Assembly (NCBI GenBank): GCA_033239525.1
Contig: BSYO01000006.1
Coordinates: forward strand, 18,810,175 to 18,874,174
Direction of reading: 5' to 3'
Source: Nepenthes gracilis
Lineage: Eukaryota; Streptophyta; Magnoliopsida; Caryophyllales; Nepenthaceae
Length of the DNA stretch: 64,000 bases
The position numbers were made by a program, and so were the translations under genes. This document shows, in pieces, positions 34,840-47,550 of this stretch (positions within the stretch are counted from its first letter, which is position 1; every line of letters begins with the position of its first letter). The notes under the pieces are model-generated. The model had not been told where the DNA came from. It ran no database searches and saw only the letters and a list, made by a program, of their open reading frames with translations.

Positions 34840-37800
34840 ATGGCGATAGATTCAGTAGAAGCTCCCTCTCTGTCCTCTACGTCGTCTTCTCATTCCAGGT
34901 CTTTTCCTTCCTACTCACTTGCCCTTAATTCCATTTTTTTTCGTCTTTCTTCTTGCCCCTTTTACTCTTTTCTAACGGAAGTGCGCAACACCACATCTTG
35001 CAGCCAATCTCGCCATTTCTACCTTGCGGTCGATAGACTTCAATTCAAAATGGTATCTATCCGTGTTTCTCTCGGTCGCTCGATCGCTTATGATTTCTGG
35101 TATCAAATTGTTCAATTAATTACTGCGATCTATATGTTTTCTATACGGTGTGGTATCAGGAGACATTGGTGGATCTGTTGGGAGTCGTGGGTCGGCGGTC
35201 AGGCCTGCCAATGGTAGTTTGTTGCTGTTCGCGGGACGAGCTTGACGCTGTCTGCTCCAGCGTCTCTACCCTATCATACATTTCTTTGGCCTTCTTGGTA
35301 TATTCTGTCCCCATCTTATGTTCCATTTTCTGAATCATATTGCTTTTGTTATGTTCATTTTTAATTTGGTCTATGACAATAGCTGAAATATACAATTTCC
35401 ATTGTCTCATTATGAACTGGTGTACACTAAAAAGACCTGCATACAAAAATAATTCACTGAAATGTACAATTTGCAGCAAAGGCGGGGAAGATCGAGTAAT
35501 TTTTCTTGTGATATAAACTTACTAGGTTGCATCCTGATAATTTGGCCAGGGTGACTGTGTATATTACACTTAGCTGTTATCTTAAGCCATTCGGTATGCA
35601 AGAATCTAGCAATTATTTATTTGTGTTATGTGTGAACCAAATTTATTTTGTATGCCTGTTTGAAAATCCAACCCAAAAACTTTGCAGTGTGACAATGTGA
35701 ATTTTGAATTAATGTTAGTGGTGGTAGTAGAGGGACCGGGCCAAAGGCTATATTTTTGGATTTATCAATTATGTAATATATATTGCATTTGCACTAGGGT
35801 TTGATAGGTTTCAAAACACAATTTGTAGCCGTCAAGCTTTGTTGTAACCCTATTTGTCAAAAATAATGACACCTCTACTTCTTTACCTGGTGTTTTTCCT
35901 CCTTTGGAATTTTTCCACATAAATTCGGTTCTTTGTTATTTGATTGTTTATTATTTTAATATTGCTAATCCTTTGAATCCTAATTATTTGACTTAACAAT
36001 ACCCGAAATTCTTGGTATTTGGCCTGGTGTGGATGTGATTTGATGAGAATTCATGCCAATTAAGGAGAGATGAGGTGAGAATCATTTATATTCTTTGTTG
36101 ACTTTTATATTTGAATTAATCCAATTTGATGTGGCCTGTTTCATAGTAGGGGTTGATGGCAATATAATCTCCCAATTTTTCCAGCAAGCCACACCATTAA
36201 TGTAAAATGGATGGAATTCAAAAGTTTGAGTAATTAAATTCATTCTTTGTTTATCCAAATATCATTCAAAACAACAAGATACAATGTAATCCTACTAATT
36301 GCAATCAACATATTACCCAGATTTTTTTTTTTGGGGGAAGTCTGGTGAGTGCCTGCGTGATTAAACTCGTGGTTAGCCCTTCGGCAGTTCAGCTGTTGTG
36401 TTGCTTTTGTGTCTTATATATAAACCGTGATACTAATTGGCACCCTATGAAGGCTGCTAACAGCTGATGGGGTCATGAGCAGTGACTTAGGTTCTGCTAT
36501 TATTTGTCTTCACTGACTTATGGCTCTTCCAAGAAATTTTGGATCTAGCTTTCCAATTGCATCCGGCTAATAGAATTCTGGGCTAATAACATGTGATTAC
36601 TCATTGTGTATCTAACATGTGCACATTGTCCCAAAAAAACTAAGCATTTTGTGTACCTAATGACAATTTGTTTTCTGAGTACCTATCACATGCATGTGGA
36701 GCAAGGCCTATTGTCCATGTTGTTGACTATATGTGCAATTGTTTCCTAGTATCTTAATTGCTTGCAGACAAAACTTATTTATTTGTATATGTCTCATCAA
36801 TTATCATGACCCTCTCTTTTTCTCTTTTTTTCTTCATTTTTGTTCCATCATTGGTCCAGTACAGTGATCTTGCTGCAGCAGACCGTGCACTCATATTGGA
36901 AAATTTTCGGCAAGCAGCCCTGAAGTGTTATGAAAACATCCCTATTCAATCATGTGGAGGTGAAATTGGGGAAGAAGGGCTCAAGTCTCATATGATAGTG
37001 GCAACAGATGCCTGCCTTCCAATGCTTCCTTCTGGGGAGTCTCCTCTTTCTGCTCGTGTTCTGATTAATTATGAGTTACCAGCAAAAAAGGTCTTTCACA
37101 AGCCCCCTTTTTCAAAATGGAATCTTTCAATATTGTCTGCATGAGTAGATGAGTCCTAGTCCATAGATACCATTCTATTCATTGATGGAAAATTTCAGCA
37201 ATGCTTTGGTGCTCACTTTCTCATATGCTTTTAAGTATTGAACGGACTGTGTGTTAGTGGTCTGTATGGAGCTATCTAGACTCTAGTAACATGGTATATT
37301 TATGTTAGTGATGGGCATAGCTGCAACGGGGTTAACCTGATTTATTAGCATCGCAAACCGATGAATAATAAGCCTAGAAAAAGGAAAGTATTAACCGACC
37401 CATTAGACCCAAGTTTGAATAAAAGAGTCTTGCCTTGACCCAATCAAGCGGACGGCTGACTGGCCATGTGGCCTAATAACGTAAAGGATGCGGAAAATAT
37501 TAAATCATAGAACCAACTGACTAGATATCCAATGGCAAGTCAAACGATTAATTTGACCAAAATGGTTAACCAAATCGAGCAGTTAACCTAGCCAAATGGT
37601 TAAACCAAGCAATTGGTTAATATACCCTGCAGTGAGCCCAAGCAAGAGTTTCTTGACTAATATCAATTGCTCATTATTATCATCGGGTAAACTGTCTTCA
37701 GAAAGAATGTGCATAAAGGCAATCGAACTAATCAGTTTTTAATTGGTTTAACTACCCATATCGTGACCGATTATTCCTCTTCAGAATACCACCATCAACT

Positions 37801-40800
37801 GGCGATGTAGTTATAAATACGCCTACTTCTCCTAAAAAAAAAGGAAGAAGCTGGAAATTAAGCACAAAGCAAAGCCTTCTAAACACATGTTCTTCCATTT
37901 AATACGAGGCTAAGTCTTCCATTTCTCTCTTTCTCATCCTTAAAACCTCTCCCATTTTCCAAATTTTTGGAAAAGTTATTGATTTTAGCGTCAAAGGATA
38001 TACTGAGTAGCATGTCCCTATCCTTTGAACTCTTATTTGCTATTATGGTGTCAGGATCCAGATACAAGATTCGTTAGTTTAACTTGAATTTGTTTGAGTC
38101 ATAATCGATATTTCAGATTCTAGATACGCATTATTAGAGTCATATATGGGAAATGCAGTCAAGCAACTTGTTCCTACCCGAAATATCATAAGATTCCCAT
38201 TCCTGAAAATCCATACTTTTCCAAACCCTAAAAACAGATGAAATGCTTCCTTGGGGCCAATACTTTTATGCATACCTCCTCCGGTACCCACAAAAATCTA
38301 TTAACCCACAATCTTTGACAAGACTAATCAATATGGTGAATACAAAGGTACATGGACAATCGAGCAAACTGCTAAAGGATGTTCCCTCTTGCAACAACTT
38401 CCCAAAAGAAGGCAGCCAAGGGAGTGCTCACTCACTAGCCATTCCAAACATTGGAGCTTTGGCTGCTCAAATGCAAGTAATATCAAATATGTTAAAGTCC
38501 CTCTAAGACAAATTCTGTGACCAAACTCGTCAAGCTCAAGTCCTCCATCCATAAGGCTCGATCTTAAGGAAAAGATTGAAAAGAAAAAAAACCCGCCTTA
38601 AAGGGAAGCCACTCTAGGATAAATATGCTTGTGGCTCCCGAGCTGTAGAATCAAGCTTTCCTTCCCGACTCGAGGCTATCTAAATTTCGAGATTAGAGAA
38701 GAGAGTGTAAAGCGATTGAATCCCTAGTATACTGAGAATTTCGGATGCCCTTCCATCAAAGAGAAAGGGTCATGCAATAGCATGCCCCGGAACCTCCTGA
38801 TTAGGCAAATGTCAAGCATATTTGTCATTTATTCAAAGTTAAAAGACATTCTTTAATGCCAAGAGAATCACTTCCATGACTAAAATGGAGGAATGTATCA
38901 AAAGAATAGAGCAGTAAGTTTTCCATGGAAGCTTTGCTGGCTAAACAATCCAACTAGGTCGAACACCATTTACATTGAAAATCAAGAGATACCGGCGCCA
39001 TCATAAATTCAAAATGCCAGTATTGGAGCCAAACGATAAAAATATTAATCCAATGGAGCATTTGAACCACTTTCACATGTTGCTTGGCTTCAAAATCTAG
39101 AAGACATCACGTTGTGCCTCAATTTCCCTTTGACCCTAAAGGGAGATGTACAAATTTGGTTCTAAAGGTTAGAACTGAATTTCATTGAGACCTTTCAGGA
39201 ACTATCTAAAACAATTCTTGTCCCACTTTGCCTCTAGACAAAGAGAAGAGAAACAATTGCAACATTTTGTTAAGATTAGACAAGCTCAAAATGAGAGTTT
39301 GAAGCGTTTTATGGCCTGATTTTACGCCGAGATCGGAGGTATATCAAAACCCACCGATAAGATAAAGCTAAATGCTTTTATGATGACAATTCAATCGGGC
39401 AACTTTTTCAAGTCGTCGACCTAGCAATACCCCAAGATGTTATTGGAGGAAGAAGTGATCACCAGGGCCTACATCACATTAGAGGAGGCGAATAACGTCA
39501 AAAGACCAAAATGCTCAAATTATGAGTAGCATATGGGAAATAATGGGGAAGGAAAAAGGAGAAACAACGGCAATTAACTTACTCAGGACCATCATAAGCA
39601 AGAGAATGGAGTTAGGTTTTCGTAGAAAATATAAGCCGCTACATGTCACGCCCTAGGTAATACCCGAATGAATGTTCTAATGCAAGTTCAAAACAAAAAG
39701 TTCCTGTAGTGGCCCAAGCCGGTTAAGAATTCGGAGGGAGAAAATCGATCAAAGTATTGCTTCCACCATCAATCTCCAAGGCATAACATCAAGGACTGCT
39801 GGACGCTTCAGAAGAAGATTAAAGCCTTTATCAAAAACGGCATCTTAAGAAATATTTGCTGAATCCTATGACCGCCCCAGGCAAAGATAAGGATGATAAA
39901 AAGCCGCCGAACAACCATAAAATCGTATAGTTGTAGGGGTCATCAACATGGTATCCACCAAACTCACAAGCTTGGCAATTCCAAATCATCTGGAAAAAGC
40001 TTCCTCTAACAAAAGACAAATTACAAGCGGAGAAAGATGTCATTAGTTTTAGCAACAACTATATGACACATGTAATCTTTCCCAATTTTAATACTCTTGT
40101 TGTAATTGCACTTGTTTCAAATGAAGTCTAGGACTACCCACTAGAAAGTGCCTTAATTAATAATAGAAACTCAAAAAATATTCTTTACTTCAATGAGTTC
40201 ATTAAGTTAGAACTTAAATGAAATCAAATAGAACCATCGAACTAACCATTGTACAAATTGGATAATGAATCAGTTTAGGTTAAGGGAATTGTACACCTAA
40301 AAGTTACGATAGGACATATCCAAAAACAATCTTTCATCAACTAATATTTTTAGTATTAGATCTTCCTCAGTTTACAACGTCATATTAAGTCGACTGTACC
40401 TAACAACATTTGGAGCGATCACCTCCTTCTAACATCTGAAAATGAAGTTTCTAACTAAATACAAGGTTTGAGAAGTTAGAAGATATCGGGCCATTGGACA
40501 AATATGCTACTTAACGTAGATCAATGGCCTAACCCCACCACAACTAGTTGAAGAGATTGACCTTTGGATTGAGGCCTGTCTGTAACAAGCTTAACCCAGT
40601 GAATCACCTCTTTAGATTTCTTTGAATTCGGTAAACTCGTATAAATATGTCCAGATTTGATCATCACTAGATCAAGATCTAGAGCAAAAAATGATAGAAT
40701 TCCTACGGAACAATGCGGACATTTTTGTCTAGATATCAACTAACATATCAGGTATTCCAACAGAAAGCCTCATCTTTGAAAGTAAATATATTAGATAGAA

Positions 40801-43800
40801 AAGGCAAAACTGCTCCTTTGAAAAGGTCATGGCTTTTCGAGAAAAGGTTAAGAAGTTTATCAAAGTTGGATTTAACAGGGAAGTCAATTACAAGGATTGG
40901 TTATCCAATGTTGTCCTTGCAAAGAAGCGAAATGGGAAATAGATGTGCGTCGACTTCACATATACGAATAAAGCATGTCAAAAATATGTTTTCCCTCTGC
41001 CAATGATCAATTAAATGGTAGATTTGACATTTAGACAGTAGCTACTAAGTTTTATAGACGCTTATTCAGAATATAACCCGATCAAAATGAATTAAGAAGA
41101 TGAAGAGATAACCCTATTTACGACAAACCAGGAAACTTATTGCTATAAAGTGATGTCTATCAGTTTGAAGAATGTTGGCACCACATATTAGAGACTAATG
41201 AATAAAATGTTTGAGCAAAAGGTCAAAAAAAATATGGAGGTGTATATTAACAATATGCCCGTATATTTGCCGACGACTATATCAACAATCTGTCAAATAT
41301 TTTCTATTTACTTAGAAATATCGAATAAAGTCAAACCTAACCAAGTTTATCTTTGAGATAATTTCTGATAAATTCTTAGTCTCTCTCGATACAGGATAGA
41401 GGCCAACCTAGAGAACATTAAAGCAATTATGGATATAAAGCTAACGCGGACGATCAAAGATATCCAAAAGCTAATCGGCCGACTTGTAGCCCTATCCCAA
41501 TTTATGGCCAAGCCAATTGAGAAGTATTTTTCATTCTTCAAAGTACTGAGAGGTATAAAGACGAACAATTTCCGATGGACGGATAAGTGCTAACAAGCTT
41601 TCCAAGATTTGAAAGAATACTTGGTGCATCCGCCTTATCTAAGTCATCCTAAAGGGAATAAGGAATTATATATTTACTTGGCCATTTTAGAAACACAGCT
41701 CTAAACATCATTTTAGTCAAGAAAAAATCAGGAATACAATGGCCGGTATACTATATTAGCAAAATAATAGTCGACTCAAAAACTCGGTATGCACCAACGG
41801 AGAATGCTACTTTAGTTGTAGTTTTTGCCATAAGGAAACTCTGACCATATTTTCAGGCCTATAAAATTGAGATATTGATAGATTAACTCTTAAAAAGGAT
41901 TTTGCAAAAAACTAGAAGTATCCAAACACTTAATTTTAAGTGGTCGATCGAGTTGGGGAGTTCGACATAAAATTTCAAGCCCGATTCTTCATAAAGGGTC
42001 AAGTCTTTATGGACTTTATAGTCGAAACAACGATCCCAATCTCAGAAAAAGCAATTAAAGCGAGGCTGCACTAGATGTGCCACCACCCAGGTGGACATTA
42101 CATGTGGATGGAGCATTGTTCCGGACAAATAGTGGAGTTGGAATAATCCTGACTTCACCCAAAATGATTGGGATCAAATATTCAATCATATTTGGGTTCC
42201 CAACCACCAATGTGGCTGAATATGAGGCTATGCCAAATAATCAAATATTCAATCATTTTTTTGTCAAGATTTTAACTGTTTACAGTGATTCTAAATTAAC
42301 AATCAATCAAGTATTGAGTAATCAAATATTATTTTAAATTTTGCTTACTTGCAAGTGGAAAAAAGTAATAAAAACTTTCTGAATGCAGTGGCTGCAAATT
42401 GTGTAATGATAAAATCTGCTAGTTTTCTTGATGGAGCTTTATATTATAGTCTGAAAGGTCAATAAAAAGTGGACAGAAAGACCTCGTTTTCCATATCCAA
42501 GAGAATATCTTCTCTGTGAATAGGAAGTAGTGTTTATGTGGGGAATGGTTACAAGGTAATAGTCACAGTGAGGATCTGGTGTTTTCCTTTCCTAATTTTT
42601 GTATGTTTTACAAAATTTTATGATAAGTGAACATGAATCCTCTGTTTAAAAAGAAACAAATTGTTTGCACACTCTCTTCCCCACTGTATTTATTTGGGTG
42701 AAGTTATGGAAACAACCTGCATAAGTAACTAGGTTAGGCTGCACACATTTAACATTTCTCAGGCCACCCAATACAGGAGCCTTGTGTCCTCAGCCATCCC
42801 CTTTGTGGGAGTTGTGCAGTTAGGCCGGATGTTTATGACAACTTTAGCTGATATTTTATGTTGTTTATGAGTTGAGAGATGACTTGTCTTTTTTAGTAGC
42901 TTAAACAAGTTGCTGGAATTCTCAAAGTAATACATTCTCAAATGGCTGTATACCTTTTTCTTTTCTTTTCTTTTATCTAGGTTTGCATCATATGTTTTGA
43001 CACGTCATCTATCTTGTGTATGACTTTGACCAGTGGAAGATGGTCTCATATTTTATTTTGGCTTATCGTGTGTCTTGTGTATATCTTGTGGTTTGTGCCT
43101 TTGCCATAACTTTTTTAATATCATAGACCATAAAGTTTCTGTTGTCTGAGAATCGTGGGCAACAAATGGATGTATGTTATGTCCTTGTAGTCAATTCTAT
43201 CAAACTTTGTGTGGCCTTCTTCTCATTTCACATGTTGATTGATGCTTATAGGAAACGTATATGAGGAGAATGGCAACCTGTTTAGCTCCAGGTACTTTCT
43301 TCAATGCAGAATTGCCTCCCCCAACAGTGTTCTGGGTAATTATCCCAACCATAAACACCCAGTTGGCATTATGATGGGATTTGAACCTAAACCTTAAATC
43401 TTGGACTCTCAAGAGTTGCATACACAGAATTCTGCATCAACTTCATCATGTCATTTGGATAAATATTCAGATGGGATCGTGATCAACATGGTGGTTGGAG
43501 GTGAAGTTGCTGCTCTCAAAAGCATTGAAGAAAGCATTAATCTTGTCATTGCTGAGATGCCCATAAATGTAAGCTTTTTCATTTGTAGTTTTCTTACGCC
43601 TTTCTCATCATATGCATGCAAAACCTTAGGACTGGCTGCTCATCATAGGAAACCAAATTCATCACTTAGAAAGACAGATTTGGGGATATATATATATATA
43701 TATGTGTGTGTGTATGATTATCACTTAGAAAGACAGATTTCGGAATATATATATATATATATGCCTCTATACGTAGATTGTTCTTTCCTATGACCAATTT

Positions 43801-43830
43801 GGGTTGCTGCAGGTATCAGAGATTTTGTGA
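34840..43830 (+). CDS. Stand-alone helicase C (RecA2) domain protein related to eIF4A, 6 coding exons
   Basis: Exons: 34840-34898, 35004-35052, 35160-35297, 36860-37090, 43252-43291, 43471-43568, with the last five codons and stop at 43813-43830. That is seven coding pieces; all phases fit, and the product is 210 residues with no internal stop. Residues 37-205 follow the second RecA-like domain of DEAD-box helicases: MVVCCCSRDELD (54-65, like motif IV), YSDLAAADR (83-91), HMIVATDACL (126-135, like motif V) and RVLINYELP (148-156). The motif VI arginines are absent (RRMATCLAPDG where eIF4A has HRIGRxGR). No RecA1 domain or Walker motif exists upstream, so ATPase activity is not expected; an adaptor role is conceivable. 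An in-frame ATG at 34759 would add 27 residues. I know similar plant proteins only as eIF4A-like and uncharacterised. Confidence 0.85.
38333..40320 (+). pseudogene. Tat gag and protease, decayed (intronic)
   Basis: An ATG at 38333 opens 57 residues (MVNTKVHGQSSKLL...) before a stop. Around 39060-39500, the gag core is visible in broken frames, with LTLKGDVQIWF and FQELSKTILV. Near 39755 a knuckle-like HHQSPRHNIKDCW occurs. Near 40160 the protease site should read DNGSSADIL but is eroded to a form like NNRNSKNIL. Nothing here can be translated as a whole. Confidence 0.65.
40880..42337 (+). pseudogene. Tat reverse transcriptase, RNase H and archaeal-type RNase H, decayed (intronic)
   Basis: RT blocks run from about 40920 to 41560, including NKMFEQKVKKNMEVYINNM, where the active site YVDD has become YINN, and IQKLIGRLVALSQFM. 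RNase H follows (WTDKC, YIYLAI near 41670). At 42080-42230 the second RNase H begins (WTLHVDGALF, GVGIILTSP, NVAEYEAM), then breaks off. Both catalytic aspartates of the polymerase are lost. Confidence 0.75.
43655..43765 (+). repeat. Duplicated segment with (TA)n and (TG)n in the last intron of the helicase-C-like gene
   Basis: Two copies of 'atcacttagaaagacagattt', each followed by a (TA)n run; the first also has (TG)n. Located in the intron 43569-43812. Confidence 0.9.
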
Positions 43831-45189
43831 AGATGCTTCTGCACTGTGATGGGAGGTGCATTGGTTAATTTTTACAACACAAAAAATAAAAATTGCAGAA
43901 GCTCTTTGAATATCAAGGCAGATGTAACTTATTATGTATTTTCATAAAGGTATAGTTGTGTGCTTAATAATTTGTATGCTTGTTTCGACAGATCTTCCTA
44001 CTTTATAATTGGTCAATCAGAATATTTTTAACTCGTCTAGATCTCGGCTGAGGAAGTATTTCTATGAATTTAATCTTCCCTTCATTCCTTCATCATTAGA
44101 TAGAATTTACAGAAATAAGCATCCCCCCATCTTCCCATGCCCTTCTGGCTGCTGAGTCATAGAAGAGAAATGCTTAGGGGATGACCTTTAATTAATTTTA
44201 TGACATTTTTGGACAACATGACATTTATTTATTCATTTATTATTGTCTAAATCTATTAATATAAATAGATAAGATGTTATGTCATTAAAAAATATTTAAA
44301 AAATCTAAAAAATGTCATCATAACACCACTCTTGATTAAAAGAAAGAGTGTTCAGCATTTGTGGGATGCAATAGCATATTAGTTATTTATCTGTGTGAAC
44401 TTATCAGTATAATAATAGATGAATGAATAAGTGTTATTTTTTAAAAATATATCCAATAATAATTAAAGGATCTTACCTATTTTTTTAATGGAAACTTGGC
44501 TGTATTTTGAAGCTTGTGGTTCAGCGATCACAAGCACCCATCTGTTATTTGTGGTTTTTTTTTTAATGTGTTTTGATTCTGCTTTAGAAAGCACGGTTAT
44601 TTATTTTGGCCCTTTTTTACAATTTATTTGTTATTAGTAATTATTAGTAATGCATATCGATTATTTTATATATGTTGAAATTTACTTAATAAGCTTAATA
44701 AGTTGAGATAAGCGTATTTTATAAGCTCCTCTAGATGAATAATAAATTTTAAGCATGATATTTACTGGCTATTTATTCATTTTAAATTAATTTTGAACTC
44801 AATTCTTGATAGTTGTGATAGCAATTTTAAAGTTAATAATGTGGAAATGATAAATTTTCAGGTTATAATTTGAGGTTCTCATACTAAGCGTTGCAGTCTC
44901 ACCTCCTACCTTACTAAAAGAAATCATTTCTAACTATTTAATTAGTTACATAAAATTTTAAATAATTTTAGTAAGATATAATAAATATAAACGAAATAGA
45001 TTGTGAAAGTATATCAAATTATTCATCATAAGTATCATTTCAAATTTGTCGTCTATATTAAGTAGTAAGATAATATTTTATCACAAATTCTCAAAGAAAT
45101 ATAACGTACAAGTCGAAATTAGAATACGATAAAAAAAAAATTATTTGTGATGGGTTTAGTATACCCAAATCGGAAAAAAAAATCGCTTA
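43831..45189. other. 3' UTR of the helicase-C-like gene and AT-rich intergenic DNA
   Basis: The first few hundred bases should be 3' UTR; no polyadenylation site could be fixed. The rest is AT-rich with no recognisable feature. Confidence 0.5.
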
Positions 45190-45790
45190 ACCACTTCATC
45201 TTATTCATTGGCGGTTGTCACGAGTGGTTGTCATTGGCGATTGTCAATTGATAAAAATGACCATCCTCCAACTTTATAAATATCTTCATTCCAATGAAAG
45301 TGGAAAAAAAAGGGATGAGAAATGGACCAACCTAGCAAGGAAGAATTCTCCCTCCAGAAAGTTCTTCATGAACTCCTCTAGCCAAGAAAATGCCAACCCT
45401 CTATTTAAGGAATCCAACCTTCCATTTCAGGAAACCATCCAGGAGACTTATCCTATTGCTAAGGGTCTCTCCCTTCATTCAGGAAGCTTGCCTTCCATAT
45501 CTCTGAGTCTCTCCTCAATCAAGTATATCTCCAAGTGGCCATTCTTTCAGGTGCACTTGAATACTCAATCCACCATTACATATATCTACATCCACTTTAC
45601 ATTTTTCTATTCTCTTGAAAATATATCTAATTTGAGTGTCGAAGAATATACGGTGAGAGTAAACTCCGTCATCCTCTGACTTCTTATTTTCAATTGTATT
45701 GCGCAAGGTTCAAATTGAAGACTATAAATACCAAATCCGCAACTGATCGACCCAATGTAAAGATCCGATTCGTGGTCCCCTAATTTGTAG
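45190..45790 (+). mobile_element. LTR relic, Tat-like
   Basis: A more GC-rich island in AT-rich DNA. It has a TATA-like CTTTATAAATATCTTC near 45270 and, near 45629, a TTTGAGTGTCGAAGAATATAC stretch similar to the TTTGAGTATCGGAGTATTCAC of the solo LTR at 6828. The open frame at 45215-45679 (154 residues) has no protein-like pattern and is probably accidental. Borders and TSD were not found. Confidence 0.5.
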
Positions 45791-46689
45791 GATAACTCAA
45801 ATTTATGAAATGTAATAATTTGTAATCAATATCATATTTTTTATATGAGATATATTTTAATATTTATTTATTTGTTATTTTTATTTTTATTTTTAAAATG
45901 TATATGTCGGATAATAGCGAGTGTTTTAATTATGTAAAGAAATATCAAAGGTTCTTCTAGTATGATAAGAATATATCAATTATCTATTATAAATGTTTAT
46001 TTATTTATCTTGGTTATGAATAAATTTTTTAAGAGATGTTCAAGATAAAAAAAATTTTATATGCTACTTATATTATTTTAATAGATAAGAAAAGAAAATG
46101 TTTAAAAATTAAATTAGCACGTTAGATTAGACCTTAGTATGGGTAAAAGTAAAATTAAAATATATGAAGTATATTTATGGTAATTTTAAATAGAATAATA
46201 AATAAATTAATAATTGATAATTAATATATTTTTCAAAATAGTAGTTTTTATTATTTTTGATTTATAATTTAAAAAACAAAGTAGAAAGATTAATGAAGAT
46301 ATAACAAGTGTAATTAATACAGGTTTATTAAAATAAAAAAATTTATATCAGAATATTATACGAATAAAATATGCATACCTCTAAAATTAAATTAATAATA
46401 TTATAAAATAGCTGCAATATCAATTTTACTCCATAAATAAGAATATTAATAAGTTAAACAAAAATATTTAGAGATTTAAAATACAGATAAAATGAGAGAC
46501 CTGAGTAGAAAATGAGAGTTGGTTTTGGTTGAAAAAGATAGAGAAATAAGTAGACTTATAAAAATTTAGAGTTATATAATAAAAATAATTTAAAATTAAT
46601 TATATTCACAAATATAATATCACTAAATCCAATAAATTACCAAAAATATATTTGTATTATGAATCCAGTTAATAGGACTTTAGACTTTA
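45791..46689. other. AT-rich region without features
   Basis: Very AT-rich; nothing recognised. Confidence 0.6.
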
Positions 46690-47420
46690 CTATGGTTTAA
46701 TATTTCGGATCTCTGTTTAAATTATTTTAATATTAATTATTATTTTAAGTAATTTGAGAGTGATAAAAAATTAATTTAATATTGTAAAATTTAGAAGGAT
46801 ATTTGGATCAGTTGGCTGACATTCAAGGTGCATCTGTATGGACTAAGTATCCATTTAGGTTTTAAAATAAAAGAATTAAAATATATAATAACAATAATAA
46901 TAATAAAGGAAAAAGGAAAAGAAAACAGAGAAAGGAGAATCGGGAAGAGAAAAGCAGGGGAGAAGAAAAGGGAAAAAAAAGAAAATATATATACGAAAAT
47001 ATATATAAAACTTTGATTGATTATATTACATTTAAATTTGGATATTATATAACGGAGAGATCTATTTGAAAATTCCTTTCCACTAGTAAAAAAAGATTTT
47101 GGGTGGTCACTCTTTCCAATTGGATGATTTAATTTAATCTTATAAAATATTCAGACGTCTTAATATATTTGTAAATTTGAAATTAACAAAATTAACATAC
47201 TAATAGATAAAATTATCCATGGATACAGTGTATATGAGTGATTATATATGTTGGCCTAATTTATATTTGATTTAGCTTTAGATTACCGAGATTATGTGTA
47301 ATTCTTTCTCAAGCTAATCTTTAAATAACTATAACTCAAATTTGATGCATGATTTGTATTTTTACAATGATTTGTAATGGACTTCGATCTCGATCTTGAT
47401 TTGGATTTTAGACTTGAATT
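46690..47420 (+). mobile_element. Relic of the gypsy LTR family seen at 21648
   Basis: 46735-46805 aligns with the start of the solo LTR at 21690-21765 (shared 'gtaatttga..gtgata.aaaattaatt.aatatt' and 'gatatttg'). A TAATAACAATAATAATAATAA run and a purine-rich tract (46905-46985) follow in the same order as in that LTR. The right border is unknown. Confidence 0.5.
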
Positions 47421-47431
47421 TGATATTCGTT

Positions 47432-47550
47432 GATTTTCCCAATGATAAATCACCTTGATTTTCTTCCTATAAATAATTTTGGTATGTGTTTTGATCCGAG
47501 TCAGTCCAATCCGATACTATTTTGGTTTTTTATGCACTATTAAGAATAAT
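47432..47550 (+). repeat. Dispersed repeat, copy A (partner at 52537-52645)
   Basis: Shares 'tttccc.atga.aaatcacc', 'attttcttcc', 'agtccaat' and 'attaagaata.ttttg' in the same order with 52537-52645. It lies on the other side of the copia relic. Family unknown. Confidence 0.6.

Larger units (their letters stand above)
37303..42337 (+). mobile_element. Truncated Tat-lineage Ty3/gypsy element inside intron 4
   Basis: Lies in the 6.2-kb intron 37091-43251, in the same sense as the host gene. The likely 5' LTR is about 37303-38053, followed by gag, protease, RT, RNase H and the second (archaeal-type) RNase H that marks the Tat lineage. It ends inside that last domain near 42337. There is no integrase and no 3' LTR. 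All frames carry stops. The left border is estimated from TGTTAGTG and is uncertain. Confidence 0.8.

Noticed and set aside
34729..35217. Continuous 162-residue plus-strand ORF read as one exon
   Set aside because: It starts at TTG and reads through two introns; splicing it at GT-AG sites restores the conserved helicase-C-like sequence.
45215..45679. 154-residue ORF on the plus strand
   Set aside because: No domain or compositional sign of a protein; it overlaps an LTR relic with a TATA-like stretch.
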